64,000 nucleotides of DNA from Haliclona indistincta (GCA_964017065.1 OZ024791.1:1672430-1736429); one strand, 5' to 3'. Shown: positions 42,154-53,923, counted from the stretch's first letter. The notes: generated by a model from the sequence alone, not told the origin. A program made the numbers and translations.

Positions 42154-45100
42154 TTATGATGTTGTATGAGATACATATGTATTATGAATAGTGTCACTCA
42201 GTTCCTTCTCTCCTACATAGTTAGATCGTAACACAGCAACAAGAGTGGTCCAATTGGGTGGGTTCTGTGGAGTAGACTGCTGCTGCCAGCATGTGAACAC
42301 ATCACTAAAGCACTCAAGGCAGTCTCCTCTACGATGCTTCTCAATACCATCTAGAATACTGGAACTGATCCCCAGGGACAGACCCACTTTCCTCCACTTG
42401 GCAGGTATCTTGCTGGCTACTGCTTCCAGGAATTGGAACTGTGATATTGCACATGTGTCAGTACCTATAATATATGCACAAAATAGGTGAGAAATGTGAA
42501 TTTATGTGCTAAACAGGAAGAAATCAAAAACCACAGTTAAACACATGCATCATATGACATAACTATTATAAGTCTGAAATACCAAGCAGTTGTACATATG
42601 TATACCAAAAACTTGGTTGACCTGATCCTCAAAATTAATTATTTTTACAAAAATATTACCAAATTTTGATATAGCCTATACCCTATGGACACCGGGTAAG
42701 CATATTCATTAACTTACACAGTCCTCTTACCTGATATTGTGTTACATGTAGGATTAATGTTTTTGGCAACACCAAGTGAAGGTTTATTCAAGACTGCATT
42801 CCTGTCTAGATTTGCTATAACCTGCATATAACTTATAGATTAAAATTTTTATATAACTTAAAAATTTGTCTCACCAAAGGGTTCCTGCCTGAAAACATGC
42901 TCACTTCATCAATGCATTTCCTCAGACAAGAGTGGCTCTGTAGCTCTAACTGAGGTAACTGACATCTAGTCTTGACCTCATCAAGAAGACTCTGAGAGAC
43001 AAGCTCATCAGCTTTGCTGCTGTCCATCAGCTCACACACAGAGGAGGGACTCAACTGATAGTAAGGCTCAAATGATAATATTTCTTCAGTAGGAAGATCA
43101 CTACTAATGCCAGCACTGTTGAGAATGTATGGAGTGTAAAGAAGCATTGATTTGGCTACATTCTTAATCGGGAGCAGATCATTGTCAAACGCACTAACTT
43201 TATCAACTGGCAACAAAGAGCAAGAGATCAGATATTCAGCTGTCTCCACGTTTGAGCAGAATTCCTGCTGCAGGTCCAGTATTAGTCTAATTACTGCACT
43301 GCAATGCTTGCTACACTCCACTGGTCTACTGTTTGACCTATACAACATCAGTACAACTACACGATTGTGGTCAATTAACTCTACTACAGTTCTGATTCCT
43401 TCTTCATTGTCCCAAAATATGCCATTTGTCCAGACAGTGCATTGTCTTTGGTTGGGAGGAGATACTATTGATGGTTCACAAGCCAGAGGGAAAGTATAAG
43501 CTAAACGAAGAAGAAGAACATGAAGAAATCGACTAGTGAAGAAATGATATTCTGGATCTGCACAACACAAACACCAGCCAAAACTAAAGTTCTCTTCCTT
43601 AGGCAAAATGCATGGTCGATTTGGTTGATCTTGTTGACGAGTACCAAGCAAAGAAGGAAAGAATAGAAACCACTCATCTACATCACCAGGTGAAGATAGT
43701 TCAATGCTATGAAGATTTGTTGTAATTCCAGACAAGTTGACACGATGGCAGAGTTCAAGGGTTTGCAAAAAGCCAACGAGCATCTCAAGATTGTACTGCG
43801 AAAAGACATTCTTAAGACTGGAAGATTGCATGATTCCAGTAATACTCACAATATTACAATGCTCTCTAAATTGTTTTGGAGCAAACAGAACTCCATCAAT
43901 AGTTTTCAGTAAACTTACAGTGTCTACCACAATCCAGCTTTTCTCTATTTGATGCTGATTCTTGAGAAATATAATTATGCCTTTGTCATTAAGTGCAGTA
44001 AGAAGCTCATTAACCAATGGTGATAGAATGGGAGAATCTTTACGACTTAATTCAGAGACTAGTTCTTGAAGTGTACAAACTGACATTTCTGGGTTTGACT
44101 GAAGAAAAGCATACAGCAAGTGACAGTAGTAGCTCAATGATGGTGCTCTAGCAGCTATAACCTGCTGACTCTTATGCAGAAGGGAAATAAACTCTCGAGT
44201 TCTTGCAGTATCAATCTTGCGACAATCCACACTAACAAATCCAATGAACTCTTGTCTCTTTACTCTTCTCTGAACTAAACTAGTAACAAGAGTCAATTTG
44301 CCTTGTAATTGATCCTTGCTAAGCAGGTCAGCATGACTACCAACAACTATTAAACATGATTTACTAATAGTTTTGCTGGTAGCACTATCAATAAAGTTGA
44401 GCCAATAGTGGAGTTGTTGTTTTATTTCATCATCTGAGTTGCTGAGGTCTATTACATTGATGAATGTGGCAGGTGACTGCTGCATCACAGTCTCCATGAT
44501 AGCAGAGTGACTGGAATGGTATTCTGCTTGTCCTGCTAAATCAAAGAGTGTCATCTTGCCAACTTCTCTACTCTCTACATGAGATGGTACTATACCAGCT
44601 GTATGGCCCTCTACTTGTTGAACATTGCCAAATCTAAATCGATTGAAATAAGTAGTAGATCGTTCAGAGATGACTTTAGACAGAGTAGTCTTGCCAGCAC
44701 CACTGTTACCAGTAAGAACTGTTTTACCATAAGTATGAATTGGAAAGAGTTTTGTTGATGCCAAGAATGGCTGAAACAATTTTAAGATATAATAGCGATT
44801 TTTTAATTGGCCAGCCTGATCGACACAGGTATTCCCCGACTTGTCTTTAGCCATTATGTCAATGCGTCCATCATGTAACAACCATTGAACAATATCAATG
44901 TGACCGTTATAGCTAGCTATATGCAATAATGTACTATTTGATTGATCAACAATTACTGGATCACAGCTTTCCTCTGTGATGAGATATTTGATAATTTTCA
45001 TGTGACCACCTTGAGAAGCATAATGTAGAGGAGTTCGTCCATATTGATCTCGACATGTTGGATCACAGTGTTGTTCAGTGATAAAGTATTTCGTAGCACT

Positions 45101-46699
45101 CAAGTGACCACCAAGGCAAGCAATGTGTATTGGAAGATCACCATTATTGTCTAGTGTGTTTGGATCACAACCTTGCTCTGTGATTAGATGTTTGATAGTG
45201 TTCATGTGACCACCATCAGAAGCACAATGTAGAGGAGTTCGTCCATATTGACCTCGACATGTTGGGTCACAGTGTTGTTCAGTGATTAAGTATTTCGTAG
45301 CACTCAAGTGACCTTTAAGACAGGCAATGTGTATTGTAAGATCACCATTATTGTCTAGTGTGTTTGGGTCACAACCTTGCTCTGTGATTAGATATTGGAT
45401 AATGTCCATGTGACCACCACCAGAAGCATAATGTAGAGGAGTTCGTCCATATTGACCTCGACATGTTGGGTCACATTGTTGTTCAGTGATTAAGTATTTC
45501 GTAGCACTCAGGTGACCATTAAAGCAAGCAATGTGTATTGGATGATCATCATTATTGTCTAGTGTGTTTGGATCACAACCTTGCTCTGTGATTAGATATT
45601 CGATAATGTCCATGTGACCACCGTCACAAGCATAATGTAGAAGAGTACGGCCATAATTATTTCGACATGTTGGGTCACAGTGTTGTCCAGTGATTAAGTA
45701 TTTGGTAACACTCAAGTGTCCGTTAAGACAAGCAATTTGTAGTGGTTGATCACCATTATTGTCTGAAATATTTGGGTCACAACCAAGTTCTGAGATTAGG
45801 TATTGTACAATGTCTAAATAACCACCTTGCGAGGCATAATGTAGAGGTGTGCTTAAATTTTGACCATAGCATGCTGGGTCACAACTTTGTTTGTAGATAA
45901 AATACTTAATAACATTCAAGTGTCCATTTTGACAAGCAATGTGCAATGGAAGATCACCATTTTTGTCCGAAATTGGTGCATCACAGCCAAGTTCAATTGT
46001 TAAATATTGGATAATATTCATGTGACCACCTTGAGAAGCATAATGAAGAAGGGAAAATCCATATTTACCTTGCCATAACGGGTTATAGTTTTGTTCAGTA
46101 ATCAAATACTTGGTAACATTCAAGTGTCCATTAAGACAAGCAACGTGTAATGGTAAGTCACCATAATTGTCTGAAATTGTTGGGTCACAACCAACTTCTT
46201 TGATCAAGTATTGGACGATGTGCATGTGACCATTGCGAGAGGCACAATGTAAAAGTGTGCTTAGATGTTGATCACGACATGCTGGGTCACAATTATGTTG
46301 AACGATCAAATATTTTGTGACATTTAAGTGACCATTAAGACAAGCAACGTGCAATGGAAGGCTACCAGTGCTTGCTGGAGTATGTGGGTCATATTTTAGC
46401 TCTGCAATAAGATATGCTATCACTGGTACACTATCTCTGGTAGCAGCATAGTGTAATGGAGTGTAACCATTACTGTCATGCTCACTGAAGGTTTTTAAAG
46501 TCTTGATAATGTCCAACCAGCCATGATAAGCTGCCAGGTGTAGTAGTGATACATTAGTCGACAGTTCTCCGAATATCTTGAACTCAGTGGTGAGAGCTGC
46601 TGGGTCTTGTAACTGTGGTAGTAGCTTGATTGCTCTGTCATGATTGCCTTGCTTGAATGCTATTACACAGCATTGCTCTTCATCCTGGGATTCAGCCAT
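42154..46699 (-). CDS. Gene E: ankyrin-Roc-COR-Death protein, three exons
   Basis: Exons are 46699-42875, 42821-42731 and 42464-42154, GT-AG (first donor GTGAGA) with matching phases, giving about 1408 residues. The start MAESQDEEQCC at 46699 is chosen because it aligns with the caps of A-D; the frame is also open to an ATG at 46750, which would add a hydrophobic 17-residue lead. It has about 18 ankyrin units, more varied than in gene C; Roc with GNSGAGKTT near 664, DLAGQ near 720 and GSHAD near 788; a COR-like region; a linker exon; and the B/D-type Death domain. No frame break is seen. The architecture equals the C-terminal two-thirds of DAPK1. Function as a GTP-regulated death or immune adaptor is inference. 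Its 5' flank differs from those of A-D. Confidence 0.9.
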
Positions 46700-47258
46700 A
46701 TCACACATGAAGCATAAGAGCAAGTAGAAGTCCAGGTATTTGATAATCAAGACTGCAACTCAGCATTTTATGAATTCATTTGTGCAAATTTTCGGTCTAA
46801 GAATTTACTACACTCTATCACAATATCTGTGAGTTATTTTAACTACTAGTGATGCACCATAAATGTACATCTGTCATGATACAATTATCATTGCCGATCA
46901 ATGATATGTGTATCATTGTATATACTGACGAAGATATCGCATCCAGCAATCTCTTGCAAGCACACTTCAGTAACAGCTTCATCTGACTATACAACAGTCA
47001 CTCACTCACTCACCCACTCACTCACTCACTCACTCACCCACTCACCCACCCACCCACTCGCTCACCCACTCACACACTCACTAACTCACCAAAGTGAGTA
47101 TGTGATACTCGCGAATAGCCAAAGTAGGGTATAATAACAGTGCTAATACACTTATCAATATAGTGAGTTAGTCTAAATGATGTGATATTTCTCACTAGGC
47201 TCTTCATGGATAATGTCAGCTAGCTCAAGTAATGTGTTGTTTTAATACCGACCATATT
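46700..47258. other. 5' flank of gene E with CTCA repeats
   Basis: A (CTCA)n/(CCCA)n tract runs at about 46998-47092, and a TCATTGCCGATCAATGA palindrome lies near 46890. No gene is seen. Confidence 0.55.
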
Positions 47259-47424
47259 AGGGAGGCACGGTAGTGCCTCCCTATGTAGGGATGGGATTGT
47301 CTTTGTTCACTCAATCCCAGGTCCGGATGTATTACGTCACGGGCAGGAAGCACGTGACATGCCCGCGCACGTGTACTATAAAAGAATATTACTATAAAGC
47401 CTCGTTCCAAGGCAAAGCAAGCAT

Positions 47425-47510
47425 CAGGTCTCGGTGGCTCAGTGGGTAGGTGGTGTGCATGGCAGTGTGGTGTGCTGGGTTCAATCCCTCAATACGTCTA
47501 CTTTTGGTCT
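47425..47510 (+). ncRNA. tRNA-derived SINE-like head with Pol III A and B boxes
   Basis: The A box TGGCTCAGTGGG lies at 47435-47446 and the B box GGTTCAATCCC at 47478-47488, about 31 bp apart as in tRNA genes. A T-rich run (TTTTTTTT) near 47510 could terminate Pol III. The cloverleaf is not complete, so this is a tRNA-derived repeat, not a tRNA gene. Confidence 0.55.
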
Positions 47511-47582
47511 TTTTTTTTCCACTAATAAAAACTGTTATTCAGAGGCTAGCTCCATGGTTTGCTTTTAGCCACGGGTTGTTAG

Positions 47583-47740
47583 CCTCCCGACGATCCTTAG
47601 TTAGGAAGACACTCCCGACGATCCTTAGTTAGGAAGACCCTCCCGACGATCCTTAGTTAGGAAGACCCTCCCGACGATCCTTAGTTAGGAAGACCCTCCC
47701 GACGATCCTTAGTTAGTTAGGAAGACCCTCCCGACTTTGC
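47583..47740. repeat. 27-bp tandem repeat CTCCCGACGATCCTTAGTTA...
   Basis: Five to six near-identical copies of a 27-bp unit (one lengthened by a GTTA repeat) inside the nested TIR element. Confidence 0.95.
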
Positions 47741-49186
47741 GCAGTTAGGCGAAGTTTTTTAAGGTCTTGGGTTTAGTATTTAGTTTTGTTTAGCACGTGA
47801 ATACCATAGCAACGAGTGTGACGTAATACATCCGGACCTGGGATTGAGTGAACAAAGCCAATCCCATGTAGGGATGGCCAAGAAAACAAAATGGCGGCTA
47901 CATACAATGTATTAGCGTTCAAACGCTGATATTACACCTGGTGATGAATTTTATTCGTCCAAAAACACTTAGATCTGCTTTCTAGCGTTGCCCCATCTTA
48001 CAGCAGCAAGGAGATTGCTCGAAATTGTCAATAAAGTGACGAACCTGGAAACGGTGAAAATCTTCTTCTTCTTTCTTTCTTCAACTCGCCTAGCGCCTTT
48101 ACGCGAGCAGTGCCGAGACCAAAACACCCACGAACAGTCGTGAAATTCTTCTGGCAGGTGCCTTTTGAACTTAGTTTTTAGCGAAACGTCGATATAAATT
48201 TGACGAGTTCACGATCACGAACAGTTGTCAGCTAAGTGTTAGACGCCATTATTGTGATTACGCAATACGCACGTGACCAACCACACGAATTCTAGAAGTA
48301 GAGTATCGCCGTATGGAGAGCGCACATTGGCGTCTGGAGTCTTCGAAGAACAACTCACCGAGTAAGTTCGTGTAGTATCACCGTTCTGTTGCTCGCCAGA
48401 TAGTATCACAGCCTTACAGAATTTCGTAAACTAGAGTGGGCGGGGCTCGAATGCTTTGCAGAATGGATGAGCTAGATTCAGTATTTAGGAATAATACATT
48501 TTGAGCTACAAGTTAAAAAGGTCACATAAAAAAATATCAACAACAGCAAACCAAACTAATGGTGTAAACAGAGAAATACATGATCTTGCCGAATTCAAAC
48601 TGCAACAAAAATTTGAAACTCAAAAAAGGACACAAACAAGAAAATAAAAAGATTTCTAACGAAATCAAAAGGATGTAGGGATGAATGAAATCTGCTGCTG
48701 GTCCACAATGTAAACCAACAAGGAACTAGCATGGAATGGTAACACGATTGACTTGCTAACAGACCATAGATCCTACATCAGTGGCTGCTGTGGCAGACTA
48801 TAGCTAGCCGTTGACTGACACCGAAGTGCATTGAATTGAATTAAACTTGACTGTGAAAAAAATATTGATCTTATGTACAGCCACTGATGTAGGGATCTAC
48901 AGTCTGTTAGCAAGTCAATCGTGTTACCATTCCATGCTAGTTCCTTGTTGGTTTACATCGTGGACCAGCAGCAGATTTCATTCATCCCTACATCCTTTTG
49001 ATTTCGTTAGAAATCTTTTTATTTTCTATGTACTAATACTCTACTCGCGAATAGCCAGTAATTCGCGAAATTCGCGAAATTTCCTGCTATACGGTACAAT
49101 CCCTATAACATCACTAATATTTCTCTATCGTGCAGTCACGATGGTCTCATTAAAGTAAAGTAAAAAAGTTTTAATATAAAAAGTGT

Positions 49187-49800
49187 AGGGATGACTCTTG
49201 CAAAAGTAAAGGAACAAGATGGGATAATGCTTGCAAAAGTAAAAGAACAAGATGGGATGATGCTAAAGGAACAAGATGGGCAAAAGTAAAGGAACAAGAT
49301 GGAATAATGCTTGCAAATGTAAAAGTCCCAAGTATCCCTACATCAGCGGCTTGCTGCGATGACGTGCAACTGACAAAATTGATGCGGAATCCTCTTCCTA
49401 CACCTTTTACAACCGTCAATTACTTCATCGGACTGCGTCCTCCAAATACAGCTACCTGCAGCTTATTTACAACTGTCAACTACTTCATCGGACTGCGTCC
49501 TCCAAACACAGATACCTCTAGTTATTTACAACCGTCAACTACTTCGTCCTCCTAAAAACAGATACCTCTATATTTATTTACAACCGTCAATTACTTCATC
49601 GGACTGCGTCCTCCTTCAAGCCGCTGATGTAGGGATACTTGGGACTTTTACATTTGCAAGCATTATTCCATCTTGTTCCTTTACTTTTGCCCATCTTGTT
49701 CCTTTACTTTTGCAAGCATCATCCCATCTTGTTCTTTTACTTTTGCAAGCATTATCCCATCTTGTTCCTTTACTTTTGCAAGAGTCATCCCTACACTTTT
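49187..49800. mobile_element. Foldback element with internally repetitive arms and loop
   Basis: Left arm 49187-49355 (GTGTAGGGATGACTCTTGCA onward) is inverted at about 49630-49797. Each arm is itself built of repeated AAAGGAACAAGATGGGATAA units. The loop holds about four tandem copies of a unit with CAACTACTTCATCGGACTGC. Inner arm ends (CCCTACATCAGCGGCTTG) resemble those of the foldback-headed family (CCCTACATCAGTGGCTG), so the two are related. Confidence 0.75.
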
Positions 49801-50896
49801 TAGTTTTTTTTTATTAAAACTTTTTTACTTTACTTGTTCCTGTTACTTTTTTGATCACTATCAGTTTAAAATTATCAGCTGTATTCTATGCTAGCTGTTA
49901 TTTCATTTTTACAACTCTGTGAGCATGCAGCAGTTACTAGCTAGTAGATGAGAAGGTGCATAGCCTCTAGACAGAGAGTCAAGGAACATGGAATGTTATT
50001 ATCGGCAATCACGAAAAGGTTTAAATTAGTTAGAGAGGTTGAGTTGACAACATGATATTTCCTAGCACTGTAATGGATGAAGAAGAGACTAACGCTGACA
50101 ACTCAGTGGAACACTATGGTGATCATGGCTGGAAGACTACTGAGTCCGCCGGGATAGAGGATTCGAGTAGACACGCCTAGTAGAGCCTTGTTGATGTCGA
50201 TATCACGATCACAGAGGCTTCTAGCCATTTACAATGACCAACGTCCAGTTGTTAACAGCACAGGGGTCCTATAGGTACAGCTCACGCCATGTAGCTAGTG
50301 CAAGAAACCTAGCCTAGATCGGGTAGCATCACCGTCGTCCGGTTCGCGCCTGCCGTGGGTCATGATGACGACAGCATAGACAGATCAGTGTTACCCAGGG
50401 TATGGTATACTGCTTGTTCATACCTCTAGGCTCTAGCTTGCGCGCTGAAGCGCCCATGAGCAGAGAGAAAGCGAGAACCGAGCCGAACCTAGTCTCGTTC
50501 CCGGACCACACCTCTTCCCAGTCAGGTCGCCAAGCGCAGAATTTATAATCACGATGACGTCAACATAAACAACAAAATGGCGCGTTTTGGCTGTGTCTGG
50601 TTGCCTGTAAAGAACGGTTTGCTGTACACTGTACGTGTGATTAGATCTCTGGAATCATTGTCATAAAGCTCTAAGAGGAAGTTTTGCTTATTTTCTTCAA
50701 GTTATTTTGACTTCATTCGGCTTTTGCTCTGCGTTTTCGTCGCGGGTATGACAGGAGTTCAACATGGCGTCTTAAGGGAGTCGAACAGAAGATACTCTCA
50801 TACTCCGGGGATGTAGCGAAACAACTCGAATCTTGGGTATGTTGTGCATTGATTATTGTATGAAGTATTTTACCTGTTTTGAGAGCGTATTTGTTC
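49801..50896. other. Gene-free spacer
   Basis: I see no exon, repeat pair or RNA gene. Around 50460-50545 the sequence (complement of GAAGAGGTGTGGTCYGGGAA) matches 53040-53075, so part of it belongs to a dispersed repeat. Confidence 0.4.
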
Positions 50897-51064
50897 TGAT
50901 AAAATTTTTCCCCACGGTCACAAGCATGACAACTGTGAATTATTTTTAAGTAACATAGAAATGGAGGATAAATGGCACTGTCATACTATTTATGATGTTG
51001 AAAATGATAGATACAATAAGTAATACTGTTAATAAAGGCACTGTCATACTGTTTACATGTACAT

Positions 51065-51409
51065 TCATGAGTCAAATTCATCATCTGTCTCGCTACTACT
51101 GTCTAGATCTGACCAATCCGAATCCAACTCCTGGGTGTCTTCAATATCCATACTTTCTCTATCATTAGTGATCTCTACTTGTGCTTGTAGATTTAGACAG
51201 TTTAAACAAGAACAGCCTTCAGAGCAGCTTTGGCCTTTTCTTTTACACATGCACCTTCGTGTCATGCAACCAGTCTTACACTTGCAGCCTTTAGTTAATA
51301 GCAATACTCTTTCTTTGACAGCCTCTTCATGTTCATTGCTGTCCCAATCAACTGCAAGGACACTATCTGTGATACTCCAGCCATAGTTAGTTAGCTCAGC
51401 TAATGACAT
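51065..51409 (-). CDS. CXC (tesmin/TSO1-like) cysteine-rich protein or C-terminal segment
   Basis: 114 codons with a cysteine cluster CKCKTGCMTRRCMCKRKGQS followed by CSEGCSCLNC, the pattern of CXC DNA-binding or zinc-binding domains, and an acidic tail rich in Asp, Ser and Glu. Its ATG overlaps the end of the upstream frame by 10 bp in another frame, so the two could be one spliced or frameshifted gene. The motif resembles the cysteine tail of the transposon-borne protein at 18600-18680. The specific function is unknown. Confidence 0.55.
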   Translation of the reverse strand: MSLAELTNYGWSITDSVLAVDWDSNEHEEAVKERVLLLTKGCKCKTGCMTRRCMCKRKGQSCSEGCSCLNCLNLQAQVEITNDRESMDIEDTQELDSDWSDLDSSSETDDEFDS

Positions 51410-51936
51410 GGTGTTTTTGTCAGCCTGTCAGCCTGTCTCTGCGTTACGTACACTTCACATGTAGCACATTGTCTTTGCTGTGGTTGGATTGCTTGGTACA
51501 CAAAGTGGTAATGACGGCTACAAAGGGGAGTTGGGAAAGGTATGTTTTGCGATTCAGCAAATTGTACTTCTTTGTGTAACTTATCCAAGTGTTGGTTGAC
51601 ATCAAGCACATGTAGTTTGCTGTGGCATGTGTCTGTACAGCCAAGTACACAGCATTTTACCGTTTCTCTTTTTTTCTCCCATCTAGGGACGTGACTGGGA
51701 TCAACGGAAATCCTACGGATATCATCATGACATGCGCGGCATATTATGTCGCTTGGTACAATACCAAGATTTAGAGCCTCTTCACGGGCTCTTTCGTTTT
51801 GCCATGTGTGAACTTGGCTTGTGAGTGGATGTTGCTGGCTACAAAGTGTACATACACGTACTTGATTCGACTCTCCAACGACCGGCTGACTACCACCAGC
51901 ATCATAGGACAACCGTCTTCTGATTCTTGTGGCCAT
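51400..51936 (-). CDS. Zinc-finger-like protein, function unknown
   Basis: 178 codons starting MATRIRRRLSYDAGG. Cysteine/histidine pairs (CTLCSQQH, CRACHD, CCVLGCTDTCHSKLH, CSRHYH, CATC) suggest two or three zinc-binding modules. I do not recognise the family. It reads toward the CXC frame just downstream (51409-51065), with a 10-bp overlap; together they may form one protein with an N-terminal zinc region and C-terminal CXC. Flanking 21-bp direct repeats hint at a mobile origin. No promoter is assigned. Confidence 0.5.
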   Translation of the reverse strand: MATRIRRRLSYDAGGSQPVVGESNQVRVCTLCSQQHPLTSQVHTWQNERAREEALNLGIVPSDIICRACHDDIRRISVDPSHVPRWEKKRETVKCCVLGCTDTCHSKLHVLDVNQHLDKLHKEVQFAESQNIPFPTPLCSRHYHFVYQAIQPQQRQCATCEVYVTQRQADRLTKTPCH

Positions 51937-52219
51937 CTATTATCTACCTGCTTTCATAAAACATAAGAATAGCTGTTTATACAGTACTATTGTTATAATT
52001 ATTTTCATAGCAAACCTTAGCTGCACGCATGAGATCACAGCTGGTGTGGTCTTGTCGTGGTTGAATACCGCGTTAGCGCAAGCGTACTTTAAGCGCTCAT
52101 ATTTATGTAAGTGCATGCTGAAACAACTTCAATTTTGGATATTATTTAGATCAATGTGTGTGCTATTGTTTGGTTGCATCAGAATAGTGCTGGGTTGCTG
52201 ATAAAATTTTTCCCCACGC

Positions 52220-53674
52220 AATCTTTTGAAGATAGGAAGAATTTTTCAACGTTTGGTTCACGTTTGTTATTTTATCAAACGAACAGCTGGCCGTGTTTAT
52301 CAATAGACCAGACATTGAACATGCTTTATTGCAAAACTAGCAGTAAATAAAGCAATAGAACGATAGATACGAGCTGTTTAGTTTTCTCATGAATAATTCA
52401 ACGCTTGTCTAAGAACGCCTCACCCTGATTATAAATTTGTATTAGTTTCATTGGACTTCCGGTACTTTGGCGACCCGACTGTTCCGCTTTGCTTCTGAGA
52501 GGGTCTGGCAGCTTGCTCGACTTTTCTCGGTCTTGATGACGTCATTGTCACGCGTTCAATAGCTACACGGACGCAATATGCGGACAAATTGTCTGTATAC
52601 TAATGTATGTGGTCACATGAACTACAGAACTCGACAATAGTTATAGATCGGGTCATGAAGACACGACAGGTACTATGCTGTGTTCCTTGGTGGCGCTCGA
52701 AGATGGCAGCGCTCACAAATGTAATGGCAACAACAATAAATCGCAAATTATTTTTCCACACCTGTTGGTAGCGAAATCGCTCGTTTGAGCCAGCTAAGAA
52801 GTGGCTGGCTGCCTCGTAGTGCTTATTAGTCAACGAAGATTACCCTAGATGCTCTCTGTCATCGTTGAATCTGAACACACTGCACTACCGCCATGTTGAT
52901 CATGTGCTCAACGGCGCGTTTGTCATGTGAATTTTGAAAATAAGGCGATCTGATTGGTCATTTCCATTTTCTGAGAATGAAACGTCATCAAGACCGAGAA
53001 AAGTCGAGCAAGCTGCCAGACCCTCTCAGAAGCAAAGCGGAAGAGGTGTGGTCTGGGAACGCGAACCGAGCTCACTTTCAAAACTGATGTGGGCGGAGTC
53101 AATGATCTGCAGCGACAAGAGGGTTAATTAATGGAGTCGCTCCAACAGCCCAAAACGGTCCAAATACCATGTTTTTCAAGGATTACTCGCTTCTGGTAGT
53201 GTTTGATGCCTATCTAAGCACTAAGTGCACTACCCCAGATATATACACGTGCGATGGTGCAGGTTTGATAGTGATTCGTTTACTCAGGACAGCGCTAGGC
53301 TTGTCAAAAGAAGAAGAAGAAGAAGAAGAAGAAAGATGAACAATTCGCGTGGGCGGCGATTTTGTTTTACCTCTTTAGAAACGTCTGCCCGCTTCGTCAA
53401 AGGTATTTCCATGCTCAGAACAATCGCCTGATCAATCCTAGATGTCTGGAATTTCGATAAACGCTAAAACAGCGAAGATCTGCAACTTGCTCCCTGAGAG
53501 TCGCCATCTTGATTTTCGTCGTCGAGCAAGCAATCCCGGCAACTTTCATGGACTTCCTATAAGCGCTTACACTTCAGATTCCCTCAAAGATAGTTAAAAT
53601 GCAGTAGAAATGTATAACAAAAGAGATATGTGCGAAAACTAATTTTCACACATGAGTAGCCGCCATCTTAATTC
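52220..53674. other. Spacer containing a 59-bp perfect inverted repeat pair
   Basis: 52484-52542 and 52982-53040 are perfect inverse copies (CCGCTTTGCTTCTGAGAGGG...) about 440 bp apart, probably the ends of a MITE. A (GAA)n run lies at 53310-53333. No protein-coding feature is supported. Confidence 0.55.
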
Positions 53675-53689
53675 GTGGTCATCCCTACA

Positions 53690-53923
53690 TATCATTGCCT
53701 ATCGGCAACGATAATAATGGCCACCAATCGACCGTATGATCTCGATGAAGCGATGCATCGTCGTATCATGATAGCTCTAGAGTTCTGTCAACCAGACCAC
53801 TTGCTGAGGAAATCAATATGGGAGTCACACATACCAGAACAACTCATGAAAGCTGATGATATTGACATCATTGCTACATCACCATTGCTACAAATGATAC
53901 ATCAATCTCAAACTGATCACTAG
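53690..53923 (+). pseudogene. AAA+ ATPase fragment (sensor 1 and arginine finger region)
   Basis: The plus strand encodes MATNRPYDLDEAMHRRIMIA followed by LEFCQPDHLLRKSIWESHIP. ATNRP and the HRR pair match the sensor-1 Asn and arginine-finger area of AAA+ ATPases. No Walker A or B exon lies nearby and the frame stops after 70 codons, so this is an isolated fragment, joined on its left to a TATCATTGCC palindrome. Confidence 0.55.

Larger units (their letters stand above)
47293..47865. mobile_element. Nested TIR element with 10-bp target duplication and a tRNA-like head
   Basis: Inverted ends run GGGATTGNCTTTGTTCACTC and continue for about 47 bp (GGTCCGGATGTATTACGTCA). ATGTAGGGAT is duplicated at 47283-47292 and 47866-47875; a 9-11-bp duplication fits Mutator-like elements (inference). 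Inside are a tRNA-like Pol III promoter and a 27-bp tandem array. Confidence 0.85.
47259..49026. mobile_element. Foldback-headed element, copy 3 (reverse orientation)
   Basis: The mini-hairpin AGGGAGGCACGGTAGTGCCTCCCT is at the left and the long hairpin (arms about 48633-48783 and 48880-49026) at the right. The purine/pyrimidine tract is reduced to CTTCTTCTTTCTTTCTTC (48062-48080), and the conserved short frame is damaged. A 573-bp element is inserted near its left end. Confidence 0.8.
50897..52219. other. Segment flanked by 21-bp direct repeats, carrying the zinc-finger/CXC ORF pair
   Basis: CTGATAAAATTTTTCCCCAC(G) occurs at 50897-50917 and again at 52198-52218 in the same orientation. The two protein frames lie between. 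This may be a target duplication, a recombinational footprint or coincident repeat ends; I cannot tell which. Confidence 0.4.

Noticed and set aside
46699..46750. Upstream ATG of gene E giving a hydrophobic signal-like leader
   Set aside because: The other four paralogs start at the equivalent of 46699 and the proteins look cytosolic; the extra 17 residues have no counterpart.
47425..47510. Complete tRNA gene
   Set aside because: A and B boxes are present, but I could not fold a full acceptor stem and anticodon arm, and it lies in a repeat.
50897..52219. Calling the 21-bp direct repeats a target-site duplication of a known transposon class
   Set aside because: The length is unusual, no terminal inverted repeats are seen, and part of the flank is repetitive; left as an open observation.
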